A stretch of DNA of 64,000 bases from Lytechinus variegatus. Lineage: Eukaryota > Echinodermata > Echinoidea > Temnopleuroida > Toxopneustidae. The position numbers and the translations under genes are program-made. This document shows, in pieces, positions 1 through 12,700 of the stretch. The notes beneath the pieces were generated by a model. The model did not search any database. It was given only the letters and a program-made list of their open reading frames with translations, and had not been told where the DNA came from. How positions within the stretch are numbered: the first letter of the stretch is position 1; the number at the start of each line of letters is the position of its first letter. Where the stretch lies: contig NC_054751.1 of NCBI RefSeq assembly GCF_018143015.1, positions 17,655,292-17,719,291 of the forward strand, written 5' to 3'.

Positions 1-555
1 TAATTTTGACACAATGAATCCGTAGACAGAAAAGAAAAACCTTTTACTATATTTCATCCTCACAAGAGGTGAGTCATAGTTGTTAATAAAAATTATTGGC
101 GTCAATCCAGGGGCCCGCTTTACGTTGGGATTAATCTAAAATGGAATTCAATTTGATTTGAGATCAATCTGTAGATGAGTCTAATTGAAATCAATTATAC
201 TTCTTTAAGAGAGCCTTTCTATAAATCCCCCTTTTTCAAGTGAAATCCCACCCTGAAACATCGATAATTATTTCTGCATTATCATTCTTGGTTTTCCCCG
301 CTATTATATTTGTTTCTTTTGCTCAGGTAATACTGTTGTGAAAATCATGAATGGAATATTTACATTGATCAAAATTGAATTGTCGATACAGACTTTATTT
401 AATTTCATCAATATGCTTGTGACAATCTGATGAACTTTCATTTAAAAAACATTTTTTTAAAGAAAAATCTTAATATGGTTTAGATTGTGAGAGTTTTATG
501 TTGTGTGAACATATTTTTGATAGAAATAAAAGACTTTTCAAATGAATTTTTTTTC
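1..555. other. AT-rich stretch, no gene seen
   Basis: No reading frame, splice pattern or repeat that I recognise. It could be the 3' untranslated or intergenic DNA of a gene lying outside the window, but nothing here proves that. Confidence 0.5.
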
Positions 556-1325
556 AACCCTATCTAGGCCGGGGTATTTTGGGAGTTCCTATGGCCGGGG
601 GGGGGGCCCTCCCAGGCCCCCCCCTAAGATCTTGGCCGTCGACCGCGCGATCGCGCCGAAAATTGGCACGCGGGTTGCCTGGGACATAATCTACAAGATT
701 GTATAGTAATTTATTTCATGCTAATCGCTATTAAGTGATTATGCTAATTTATGCGTAATTAGTATGCGAAATCATACTTTTTCCTCTATCTCCCTAAATA
801 AAGCTCCAAATGTACTAATTTTAGGTAGAGAAACTCTTTGTGGTGTCCTTAGCAAGTGTACATGAAAAAAATTGTGATATCAAATCATTTTCTTATGTAT
901 TATATTGTTTTTTGCAATTTCTTATGTATTTCTTTGTTTTTTGACCTTTTGTTTTTCATTGTTTTTTCAATGAAATTGGTTGGGGACACTTCTGTGATCA
1001 TAAAAAGCATAAAATGAATACATTTAGACTAGCAAAACTAAAAATAATCATACATTTATGAATTTTGGTTGAAAACACAATTTGCATTGACTTTGTACAC
1101 AAAATCACGTTTTTGAGCAATTTTCGGTCTGACATGCACTTACATAATGTTGCGTAATTTCGGAACCACGTACCCGGGTGATGCAAAATTGGTCTCAAAA
1201 GTTGCGCAAGACTTGAAAGTAAAAAGTCAGCGAGCGGCGCGGTCAAAAAATTTGGCACGGTGAAAATATCGCGCAATTTGTTGAGGGGGGGCCTCCGAGG
1301 CCCCCCCCCCGGCCTAGATAGGGTT
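556..1325. mobile_element. Non-autonomous TIR DNA element with GC-rich ends
   Basis: The ends are inverted copies of AACCCTATCTAGGCCGGGG, each followed by long G/C runs. The body is AT-rich and has no transposase. Part of its right half (about 1135-1235) matches a fragment at 16452-16549, so this is a dispersed family. No clear target-site duplication was found. The apparent 125-codon minus-strand frame running through it is not a plausible gene. Confidence 0.7.
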
Positions 1326-1580
1326 AAAGAGATCACAAGAAGGAAAGGAAGAAAAACATGAACACATATTTCCACTATTATTACTTGTTACTTCTATCTT
1401 CTTTCTCTTGTTTTTGCATATTTTTATTACTAATTCATTAGCTTACATATTTTCATTGTGATTTTTATCTAAATTTATGTGTACTTACCTATTATCTGAC
1501 AATTGGTGTATTATTAGTCACACACCTTTGGGAACAAAGATATAATTTGAAATTGTTGCATTCTTCAATGGTAAACACCA

Positions 1581-1897
1581 GGGCACATATTCTGAAGTCG
1601 GGTTTAACTTAAACTTAGGTTTAAAGTTGTGGTTTAAGTATGGAGAACCAATTGTTACATAAATCACTAACAGTAGAGATATCATATCATACTTCAGCTC
1701 CTTTGGCTCTCAAATCATTTATAATTGTCTAGGGGAAAAGGAGATTATTGTCTTCACCATCGATGAATCAGGAAGTGCACAGTAAACATTAGAAAGAGAC
1801 AACTTAATAAAAAAAAATTGATACTTTTGGCTTCCCATACTTACACCACAACTTTAAACCTGAGTTTAAGTTAAACCCGACTTCAGAATACGGGCCC
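1581..1897. mobile_element. MITE with about 70-bp terminal inverted repeats
   Basis: The left end (GGGCACATATTCTGAAGTCG onward) is repeated inverted at the right end, and the match runs for roughly 70 bp through a TTTAACTTAAACTT segment. The middle is about 180 bp of AT-rich, non-coding DNA. The long TIR, small size and lack of a reading frame are typical of a MITE. Confidence 0.75.
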
Positions 1898-2111
1898 AGG
1901 AGTTTGAAAACTAGGATTGTTCTTTTTAATTTCTGATACTGTTGAAACAGTAGAATTGAACTGTGCTGTGATCATTTTAATAGAGAAAACTGTGACTTTG
2001 TTAGTAAGTTGTTCCACTTGAGGCATTTGACATGTGTTTGACTCTCCCAACTCCGGTGTGTTGGATAATAGTGCTGCCTGGTCGTGACTTAAAATAAAAT
2101 CAACATTTACT

Positions 2112-2413
2112 ATTTCTAGCTTTAGTTTAAGATGGCTAGCTAAGCATCGACTTGTAATATCAATGAATTTGGTAGTGCCATAGAAAGTTCACTTATTCTA
2201 ATGATTGACTGTTTCTAGCTCTAGCCAAAGACAGCTAGCTACCGGTAAAGATCGATTCATAGTATCGATGAATTCAAAGGTGCCATATAGAAAGAAAATT
2301 TATTCTAATGATGAACAAATTTTTAGCTCTAGCCAAAGACTGCTAGCTTAACACGGATTTGTAATATAAATGAATTTAAAGGTGCCATGAAATTTTGATT
2401 TATTCTTATGATG
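2112..2413. repeat. Three degenerate tandem copies, about 100-109 bp each
   Basis: Copies start near 2112, 2211 and 2320. Each begins with TAGCT(T/C)TAG, then GCTAGCT, then a ...ATCGA...GAATT... segment and GTGCCAT. No coding potential. Unrelated to the other arrays in this window as far as I can tell. Confidence 0.7.
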
Positions 2414-4054
2414 ACAATCTTGTATAATTATGTCAACACAAAGCATTTAAGATGAAGTATTAATATTGCTCATTGTCACAATGGTTGAACTGAAATGTAG
2501 TGCTATGATATCAGTTCAGTCATTCTTTGAAATGCTATGATTTTGTATTTAATTGATTTCTTATGTATGTAAATTTGTATAAAAGATAAGGCAGCTAAAA
2601 GAAGTTGCGAGAGGAAAGAGTAATGTCTTTACTCTAATACATTTCTGTCAGCGCTTAGATTATGGTAGATTTTTCAGAAGTATTATATTCCTATAACAAT
2701 TATTACTTCTTTCGAGCAAACAATTGATAAGCTAAAGTACATGATTTTGTTATGATAAAGCAACAAATTTCTTTAATTCCTTACTAAGAATTTTCAAAAG
2801 ATGTTTGTTATATTGTGTCACTTTAGTTTGTATACCCCCCCACCTGAAAATTCCTTTTTGTAACAAGATGGTACATATGCATTTTTTAATGCTTTTCCTG
2901 AACATATAATCACATATGTAAATTCACTTTTTTCATTCTTTGCTTCTATTATAGAAAATATGAAAGATCGCACCCACAACTATTGACTTCATTTATAATG
3001 AATTTAAATCCTTGAAATGATTTAACACCTTTTAAACAATTTTTACAATAGTTAAACTCTGAGATGTGAAATGCCAAACTCTGTGTTCCCAGCAAAAGTC
3101 AGGATTCCATCTTTTCATGTATTACAAAAAACAGATTTATGTTTCTTTTTAAGAAAAATTTTGCTTTCTTTTAGTTTTGCAGGCATCGGGATACTAGAAG
3201 GCTGACATTTGATATGCAGTTATTCTTTGAATTTTTCCCGTAAATCATTTACATTATGCAGGGCGCATAACAGCTGCTCTGCTAAAGCCAGGTTAATACT
3301 GCTGCATTATTGTTGAGCTTAGAGATTCATGATAAAATTCAAAGCACTATATGAGCAAATATGATCATTATTATTGGCATGCAGATGAAATTTGATATGA
3401 TACTGTCTGCATGTCAGCCTCTTTATGCTGTAACAAATTTTGCTGAGTTCATATGATGTACCATGAAGCAAAAGTGTTGTTCTTTTAATATGTTTACAAA
3501 TTACTGTTTTAAATCTAATATTTGATTATTTAATGTTTACATGTTTAGATCTGTAATAGCATGCATGTGAAATAAAATACTATATGAAATGAAAGGAACA
3601 CAAGTACTAGATAGACAAAACGATAAGTGTATAAAAATCTGAATTCATAAATGGTTGTAAATGTCTCCTTACATAGTAAAAGCGACAAAAACTATTTAAA
3701 AGCTGTTATAGAAACACACACAAGAGGAATGCTTTGTAATTGATATGTTTGATCTTAGCAGTGGAAGATAGGTTGGATATCCTGGTTTTTGATATTTTAA
3801 ATTTGTTTTAGATTTGATTGCTCACATAGTAATGATTTGATTCTGATTAACATAAGAATGAAAGGAGATTTAATTGCCAGATATTGCCACCATCAGAAGA
3901 TGCAGCTGTTGCGTATTATATATTATGATATGCATGATGGTATTGGACAATTGTATTCTTTTTTATTTCAGTATTGATTATTATGATCTTGTTATAATTG
4001 TATCACATGGTTATAACCTTGTTGTTCACCAATTGAAAGTTCAATAACCCTTGA
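2414..4054. other. AT-rich intergenic DNA, nothing recognised
   Basis: No open frame with protein-like composition, no splice-bounded exon and no obvious TIR or tandem repeat. Confidence 0.45.
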
Positions 4055-4212
4055 GGGGCCATTTCATAAAGCTGTTTGTAAGTTAAGAATGACTGGTGAT
4101 CCTTACTTGTAAATGATATTCACCATCAAATGTTCATTGGTGATTATTTAGCGTGTAAGAATTAATGTTCACCAGTCGTTCTTAAAGTCACTCTTACCTT
4201 ACGAGCACCTGT
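4055..4212. mobile_element. Small foldback MITE (TTTCATAAAGCTG family)
   Basis: The sequence TTTCATAAAGCTGT...GTAAGTTAAGA near the left end is mirrored by TTCTTAAAG...CTTAC at the right. About 150 bp, non-coding. The same family occurs at 42027-42178 and 47989-48140, where both ends are better preserved. Confidence 0.7.
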
Positions 4213-7200
4213 CTCTGATTCACCTAACCGTGTATGCACATATCTCAGTGATTTGCATGTATTGATGATTAAGTGTCCAAATATTTAATTTTTTTAGTGC
4301 AACAAAGTAAAAAAGACAAATAGATTATTGCAATAAAAAATAGGATTTGTTTCTCTTCATTGGGTTTAATGTAAAATCACATTGAACATTATTGGAGTGA
4401 CAAATTTGAACACATGAAACATAAAAGTGGGTTGGGAAAACTTTTGGCTCACTTTAATGTTTAAAGTGAAAAGTTTAAAATGTTTAATTTAATTAATGTT
4501 CCTAATGTCAAGGAAAGGGGGAGTTAATTGTTACACGGGAATTTATGAGATCACCATCTTGCATTTATCATATTTTGCAAAGGAAATCATTGGTCATTAT
4601 GGTCAAGATAGGAGTCTATTAAACTAATTTGTGTAGTTCTGATGCATATATGAAGACATTTAGCCATTATTGTCATGTGTCGGCTTTTGTAGTCCATATG
4701 CCGCCATGCGCATGGTCATCTTTCCTTCAATTGCCACCTGTTTCATCATTATCCAATTCATATCTTTCCTTGTTTATTCTCTTTCTACCTCTCAGAAGGC
4801 AGATTTGTTGTAATAAGTATGACCTTTTATATGAAAGATAGGATCGATTTTATGATTGATATCAATTGTAGGTCTATGGCACACTATGTACTATTCAGTT
4901 GCTATTGATAGTGGGATTGATTGTCTTCATGTAGCAGGGCTTTCATCCTACATTATGTTAACTTATTCAGCTTGTAAAAAATAACACTGAAACCTTGAAA
5001 GGAGTATAATGAGAAAATTTGAATCATTACTGTAGAAGTTTGGGGTATAGCTCTCTATTCATAAGGAAAAAGGCAATGCTATTCATATTAAGGACAATTG
5101 CATGTATGCAATCAGAATGGTTTAAACATGTGAACATGTTTTGCTTAATAGTTGTTCCTATACAGTGTGTGAATAGCAAGCAGATCCGATAGTTTCCATG
5201 TAGTTCTTAGCATTACATCTTCCCGGAACTTTTGTTTTACACTTGTTCATTACCACAAAAAGTGATTGCTTGCACCAAATTCTGAACTTCCAGTATTAGG
5301 AATCTTCATATGTCATTTATCAGGAGTCGTATGGGCATGTCAAAGGTGATAAGCCCAAACATTTGAAAATGTGTTCTCAATTGATTTTGCTATGTGCCAA
5401 AGTTGATCTATTTTCCTTTTAATGGAGATCAACTTAACTTCCAGTGATGTTTTGAGAAATTATCATTCTTGCTTTCAAACGCAAATGTGGAGCTACAAAA
5501 TTTGCAATGGTTTGTTGAGATTAAACAATAGCAAGTCGATTTCTGTAGCAAGAAGCGATTGTTGGCAAGATTTCTGATTGCATTAAATTACTCGACTTGA
5601 TTTCAGTTGACTTTGGGACCTAATATTGACTTGCAATTCATATTAGTTTTGTGCAACACCCTAAGAATGACAGCATAATGTAATTTAGATTATATTTATC
5701 ACATAAAAAAATAGAAATTATATTTGATCACTCTAATTCAATTATAAAGTATACTTTTCTCTATGATTACTATATATTTTACAAACATGACTTATTGTCA
5801 AGTAAAAAAAAAATAATAATGCATTATGGGAGCCAATCCTGGCTTGAAGTGTAAAAATTAAAAAAAATGATATACATATGATTTTCATGAGTTGCTTCAA
5901 CCAATAATATGTCAATCTATTCTTCCAATGCACTATCTAAAGATTCTTAATCAGTATTTTTTTATTTTAAATTTTAAATGATCGCAGTATTCAGTATTTA
6001 TGAAGCCAAATGCTTAATTGGACATAGCATTGCACATGCTTAGCTGCTTTATTAGACATACAGTATACCATTGCGTATTAAATTGGACATTTGCCCTTAG
6101 TATCACCAAAGAAAGAGAATTATATATATTATTTGATCGAACAATTTGCATGTTTTTGTATAATGATCATCGATTTCATTTTGTGTATGCTAATGCCCTC
6201 CTTACATTGGACAATTTTTACTTGTAGTTGCTCATTTTTTTGACACGTTTTATCATTATGTTGCAGCTAATGCTTCGCGCATATTGGACACCATGTAGAT
6301 AAGTATCTGTACAAAGAAATAGATTTTGTTTTGTTTTGCTGTAGAAATGTTAATTTATTCGTCTGTCACAAAGCATTCCATGTCTTACTATTGTGTATCT
6401 ATCAAGATCATCTTTACCCTCTGTATTTTGCTTAGTTTACTATCTTTGTATTTGCTTATTTAAAATGTGCATTCTTGTAGATGTTCATATGTATTAAATA
6501 CAAAATAAACCCACCAAAGTTGCTCTGTTTGTATTTGAGATTGTTTACATTGTTGACCGTGTCATGATAACCACATGTGAATTGAATCTTTGCTGTTATT
6601 AAAAGTTGAAGATACATTGTATTCATGAGGCCTTTCATGAAAACCAAGAGATTATATTCATTATCACATTTTATTGATAGAATTGTTATACTGTTTTAAT
6701 AATATATACAAATTATACACAAATATTCAGAAAAAATTTGATTCAAACACATATGTGTGACCTTCCCAAAGTCAATCTGTCCAGACTGAGCATATCTGAT
6801 CTTCTCAAAAGACGAATTTTGTCTGGACAATATTGGTGTAAGTAAAAAGAATACATGTATATCAACCTAATTGCATGTACATGAAAATGAAACCACTTTA
6901 AATCCTCACTGTACAGAAAGGGAGCTAGGGGCATCCCCCTCCCCTATAACCATCCATCAACACTCTGCAACAGTCTTTGTGGTGATTCATGAATATTTCA
7001 GTCAAAGTCAGATACAGAATACATGTGCAAAAAGCAGAGATGTGAGAGTTATAGCTGAACTCTCAGCTATTTTTTCAGCTTTTTGTGTACTTTGTCTATA
7101 CCAAAGTATAGGAGCTTTTGTAATTTTAGCTGTTTTAAAGCTTAAAACAGAAAGGCAATGAATATAAGCACGAACACACTTAATATTTGACCAGCCACCC

Positions 7201-7579
7201 CAAAACAATACGTCACCCATAATGAATTTGGGATTTCATTCAGTTTGAAAGAGTACGAGATTTGAAGTTTGGGGTTCCCTCAAGCATGAGATGAGCACAC
7301 TTTGCAATCTCAGTAAAACTTCCAAGCAGTCCACAAAAACTTGTGTCCAAGAAACTCTTGTATCTGTTTTTATAGTCAACTTTAGAACTTGAAGTCTTGA
7401 CAGTATGAACAAGAAAAAACTACTCTTTCAGATAAACTTATTTACTATTTTGTTATTTTTTGAAGACCAAATCACCATTTTGACTATAAAGAACCTTCCC
7501 TGGCGACTTATTGTTGGTTAGGGGGTTGCTTATCTTAGAGTAACCATACTCCAAAACTTATCAAATCTCTTTCTGACCT
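4213..7579. other. Gene-poor AT-rich DNA
   Basis: About 3.4 kb without a supportable gene. Frames of 60-96 codons occur but lack protein-like composition, splice context or a recognisable family. No strong repeat was seen. Confidence 0.45.
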
Positions 7580-8330
7580 GAATGCCTTATCTATTTGGTG
7601 AATTGTGTCTTGGTCTACAACCTTAGTCTTCTTTCTGTCCCGTCTCATCCAATGTGGTCTAACGGTTCCTCTACAACCAGGATGTGTACTTAAATGTAAA
7701 ATTTGGTCTAAATGCCATTTTGCCCATTTACCGTGCCGTCTAATTTTCAGTTCCGCTATATATACATTTCGTCTAAAATCCACTTGGTCTAATAAAACTT
7801 ATGAGTGGTGTGAGAAACTGATGTTCAATTCCAATTCAAGTGCACAAAATCAAGCCAGGTGAATCCACATTTGTAGTTGATGTGCTCAATCGCATTTCAA
7901 CATTCTTGCAACACCTTATAACATATGCTTGAATTTAGGACTTGCTTGACTTGGAATTGACTATCATACAGATATTGCCTTCGTAGAGTTCGACTTTGAA
8001 TACAGCAATTCATTTCCCGGGTGGAGTTATATTTTTCCCGAGGAAATATATATTGCTCGACGTGTGAAATATGTAATATATGTACATGTTATATAACATT
8101 TGTTGCAATGCCCAATTAGCCTATGGTAAGATGAACTGTTTACAAGGCAAATTTTTCATTTGAAAAAGTACAAAATAACAGAAGACAAAGTGGAAATTAG
8201 ACTAACTGGGCTTTAGAAAATGTGAGAATTAGACTAAGTGGGTATTAGATCAATTGCAGTGTAGATTAAATAACCATTACATCGATTGAAAATACACCAA
8301 CTGCTTGTAGACCAAGTGAGCATGATAGAG
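7580..8330. mobile_element. Foldback element rich in TGGTCTA motifs
   Basis: The left part (7580-7800) repeats short motifs such as TTGGTCTA and TCGTCTA. The right part (8180-8330) has their reverse complements (TAGACCAAGTG, TTAGACTAA). So the two halves are inverted arrays of one short degenerate motif around a non-coding centre. The same design recurs at 54459-54876. No TSD could be defined. Confidence 0.55.
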
Positions 8331-8934
8331 TACATGTACCAAAGTGTGGCTGGTTCTAAACAGAGTCACAGCTGACGATCGTCTGTACACATATGCATGA
8401 CTTTGGCTAGTCTGAAAAATAGGTTGCAAGCAATCAAATTCTGATAGCAGCCATTTTCTCCTAAGAGAAACACACGCTTTCATGCGGCAGGTTCATTTGT
8501 TAAGAACCAGGCAGCCATGACACCGTGGCAACTGACCTCGTCGCTTTGATATCGTATTCTGGTAATTTTCTTGTTTTAGCATCATTGGCATTAACATCAT
8601 CTTCTGAAAAGAATATACAAAAACAATTAATTTCCATTTATCTTATGAACCTTAATATCAGACTGGCGTCTGGATCGTACATGCATTCAATGTGCAGGCA
8701 CCTGTAGACAATGTCTGTGCTGCATCTTTTTAGAAGGGATCCTGCAATTTGCCTATGATAAAATATATGGACTGGTAATCAAAAAAAGATAAATGTGGCA
8801 GGATTCCTTCAGGAGAGCAGCTGTACAGTAAGTGCAGAAATCTGCAAGTTGATCTAAATGTGACAAAATCAGAGAAGCCAACTTGAACTGAGGAAGACCT
8901 ATGAACTTAGGTGAAAGTTATAATCACTCCCTTT

Positions 8935-9752
8935 ACTGCTGCTTCTGTATCTCAAATTCTTCCAGGTTATGTTGAGGATTCACACTATGTTACCTTGAAG
9001 AACTGTTTCTCAGAGCTCTATCTCTCCCTTGTTTGCTTGATAGGTTACGACTAATGTAAGCTTCCTGCTCCATCTGTATCTTGACTTCCTGCAGGTTGCG
9101 TTGATGAATCATACAGTGTCATCTCAAAGAACTGTTCCTCAGAGTTCTATCTCTCCCTTCTTTGGTTGATAGATTACGACTAATGTAAGCCTCCTGCTCC
9201 ATCTGTATCTTGACTTCCTCCAGGAGGCGTTGATGAATGATACATCGTCATCTCAGAGAACTGTTCCTCATAGTTCTATCTCTCCCTTGTTTAGTTGATA
9301 GGTTACGACTAATGATAGCCTCCTGCTCCATCTGAATCTTGACTTCCTCCAGGAGGCGTTGATGAATGATGCAGTGTCATCTCAAAGAACTGTTCCTCAG
9401 AGTTCAATCTCTCCCTTGTTTGGTTGATAGGTTACGACTAATGTAAGCTTCCTGCTCCATCTGTTATCTTGACTTCCTCCAGGTGGCGTTGATGAATCAT
9501 ACAGTGTCATCTCAAAGAACTGTTCCTCAGAGTTCTATCTCTCCCTTGTTTGGTTGATAGGTTACAACTGATGTAAGCTTCCTGCTCCATCTGAGTCTTG
9601 ACTTCCTCCAGGTGGCATTGATGAATCATACAGTGTCATCTCAAAGAACTGTTCCTCAGAGTTCGATCTCTCTCTTGTTTGGTTGATAGGTTACGACTAA
9701 TGTAAGCTTCCTGCTCCATCTGAATCTTGACTTCCTCAAGGTGGCGTTGATG
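8935..9752 (-). repeat. 129-bp tandem array from the 3' end of SPATA24
   Basis: An anchor (GTTACGAC or near variant) recurs at 9044, 9173, 9302, 9431, 9561 and 9690, giving steps of 129, 129, 129, 130 and 129 bp. The unit covers the last roughly 40 codons of SPATA24 including its stop and a short piece of 3' UTR. The copy nearest the gene body (9636-9752) is the coding one; about five more lie downstream. 129 bp is 43 codons, so most copies are in phase with each other, but nearly every copy keeps the TGA stop. The copies are therefore probably 3' UTR. The outermost copy (8935-9050) is the most diverged. Confidence 0.9.
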
Positions 9753-12700
9753 ATTCTCTTTCTGACTAGCAAGACGTTTCTTGAGTTCCAAGATCTTGGA
9801 GTCCTTGAAGGCCAGTATCTCCTCTTGCTTCTCTTTCTCAGCCTTGATAGCTGTAGTTGCACAAATTAAAAAATCAAAGAGATAATCAGTATGAGATCAT
9901 TCCAGACTAATGTAAAACAATCAACATTGAAATAATAAAGATAAGCTCACAAGCGAGGCTTGTGTGTACTGGTAAAGATATTACCCTCTTTCTAATTGCA
10001 TTTCAATCATGTAAGTACAATTAAAAAACTTAATGCTAATGAATATTTAACTCCAATCTGTGTTTAATCATTATATAATTCTTAGATTTTGTTCTCTACA
10101 AAATTAATTGCTGGAATCTAAGGCTGTGTCATGTAGAAATTGTCACTCAAGATTCTGATCAAGTCTTACTGGACGGAAAGCTGTGTTCCGAAAGATGGAT
10201 CTGAGAAGATTCAACAGCAAATTTCCCCCATTCATAAAAAATGACAATTCTTTATCCATGAACTACATTCATCAGAATTAAAAAACTAAATCAATCAGTT
10301 ATATTGAGAAGAGAGACCTGCGGGTCATAGTCCCAGGCACAGGTGACGCCAAACAAATAATAATCAAATCAAAAGTTAGAACAGGATTAGCAATTTCTCA
10401 TTTAATAATTTCCTTGTTCAAACAAAAACAGCAATGTTTATGTAATTTGAGGCTTCGATGATATGCACTATTTGTCGCCAGCAGGCTTTTTGAAACGATA
10501 TATGGGTCAATCCACGTCAAATCAACCAATTTTCAGACAATTTGTCACCCGACCCTCTTCGATTTTCTTTAAACTCGCACCAAATGTTGCCCCAAGTGTC
10601 TGACGGAAAAATCTGAAATATTTTGCCCCAAGGTCAAATGGTTGCTAAGATACGGCCTCCCATAGCAACCAATGCGCACACAACAAAATTATTTTAAATA
10701 AAATTGGCTATGTTTGTTTGACTACTGCAGCAAAGTTTGATTGATTACAGTCTTCATTCTAAGTAAATTGGAAGAACTTTTTGGTCTAAACATGCAGAGT
10801 ATACTGTAGCGCGGACCTGTCAACCGGATTTCGCACACGAGGTCACCGAAAATGGCGTTAAGCATCCGTGTCAATGATTTCAGAAGCATGTTTGAAGGCT
10901 CATAAATCCAAAACTAAATTAGCTTAGAACCAAATATTATGCACATTTATGGACTTTCAGATGCTCAACAGAATTACAAAAAATTGACCCAAGAGTATGT
11001 GTCGTTTTCCTGTAGGGCGCCCTCAAAGTTGGATTTTTTTCAAAAGATGCCAAGTTCAAGGTCACGGATCACCTCCCGTCCCATTGAGGAGGGGGACCAA
11101 TTTCTGTGTTTTGATAGACATTTACCCATATTTTCAAGTGTTACTTGAGAAATTTTGCTACCGGAATGTTAAGGGGCTGATTTGCGCATTCCAAAATGGT
11201 CGTAAACACCCTAAAATTGATGCTAATGACACATACATGCTTTTTAACACTTTTCAAATTGTGATAACTCTAAGATGAAGAGCCCAAAGACATTGATCTC
11301 TTCTGTGATGATAGTCTGTAATTAGTATTAAAAGGATATATCTTCAAAAATAGTTTGTATTGTTGGTAATGACCTTGAAAACACACCTAAAATTCAATAA
11401 AAACAGTAAATTGGCTAATTTTCCAGAATCAAATGGCATTCAAATGGTGTTTACATTGACTTTCAAATGAGTGTCATTTCAATACAAAGGGTGAGCTTAA
11501 GCCAAAACTTGGAGGACATGTTCAACTTTTGGTCTACTTTAAGCAACATATAATATTTGAACTCAAAACCATATCATTTGACCTTGAAATTATTCCAAAT
11601 ATAGCTATTTGTTGCTTCATAAGTAGCATATTCATATCACGCGTGTACATTGTACTTTGCAACACATTTCAAAATGGATTTTCTTATAGAGAGAATACCT
11701 GATCAGGCTGATATTTGCAGTATAAGTAGTCTGTAATGGGTTCTTGGAGGATCTACAGATTAAGTACCTATTCTCTCATGACAATGACCTTGAAAATACA
11801 GCTGAAAATCATGAAAATCAATAAATCATACAATTTTCATTAATAATTAAGTGTTTTTATCCACTTTTAATTGTGTGTTATTTCATTTTAGATTGTGAGT
11901 CCATGCTGATAATTGCAAATCATGTTCCACTTTTGGTCTACTTTAAGCTAAATGAAATATTTGAACTCAAAACCATATCATTTGACCTTGAAATTATTCC
12001 AAATATAGCTATTTGTTGCTTCATAAGTAGCATATTCAAATCGCGCGTGTACATTGTACTTTGCAACACATTTCAAAATGGATTTTCTCATAGAGAGAAT
12101 ACCTGATCAGGCTGATATTTGCAGTATAAGTAGTCTGTAATGGGTTCTTGGAGGATCTACAGATTAAGTACCTATTCTCTCATGACAATGACCTTGAAAA
12201 TACAGCTGATAATCATGAAAATCAATATATCACACGATTCTTATTAGTAATCAAGTGTTTTTAACCCACTCATGTCTTGATAGAATAGTTACCTAAACTG
12301 TAGATTTTCCAAGTACTCATTACAGACTACTAATACTGCATATATCAGCCTGATCATGTATTCTCTCTATGAGAAAATCCATTTTGAAATGTGTTGCAAA
12401 GTACAATGTACACGTGCGATTTGAATATGCTACTTATAAAGCAACAAATAGCTATATTTGGAATAATTTCAAGGTCAAATGATATGGTTTTGATCTCAAA
12501 TATTTCATGTAGCTTAAAGTAGACCAAAAGTGGAACATGATTTGCAATTATCAGCATGAACTCACAATCTAAGATGGAATAACACACAATTAAAAGTGGA
12601 TAAAAACACTTGATTATTAATGAGAATTGTATGATATATTGATTTTTATGATTTTCAGCTGTATTTTCAAGGTCATTGTCATGAGAGAATAGGTACTTAA

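Noticed and set aside
8935-9752. CRISPR-like or satellite array
   Set aside because: Repeats are contiguous without unique spacers and derive from the coding end of SPATA24; the organism is eukaryotic.
10939-11278. 69- and 93-codon overlapping frames in the left palindrome arm, repeated in the right arm at 13182-13521
   Set aside because: Present twice only because the arms are inverted copies. Differences between arms are mostly amino-acid changing (for example H/Y, A/V, L/Q), which argues against protein selection, and no family is recognised.
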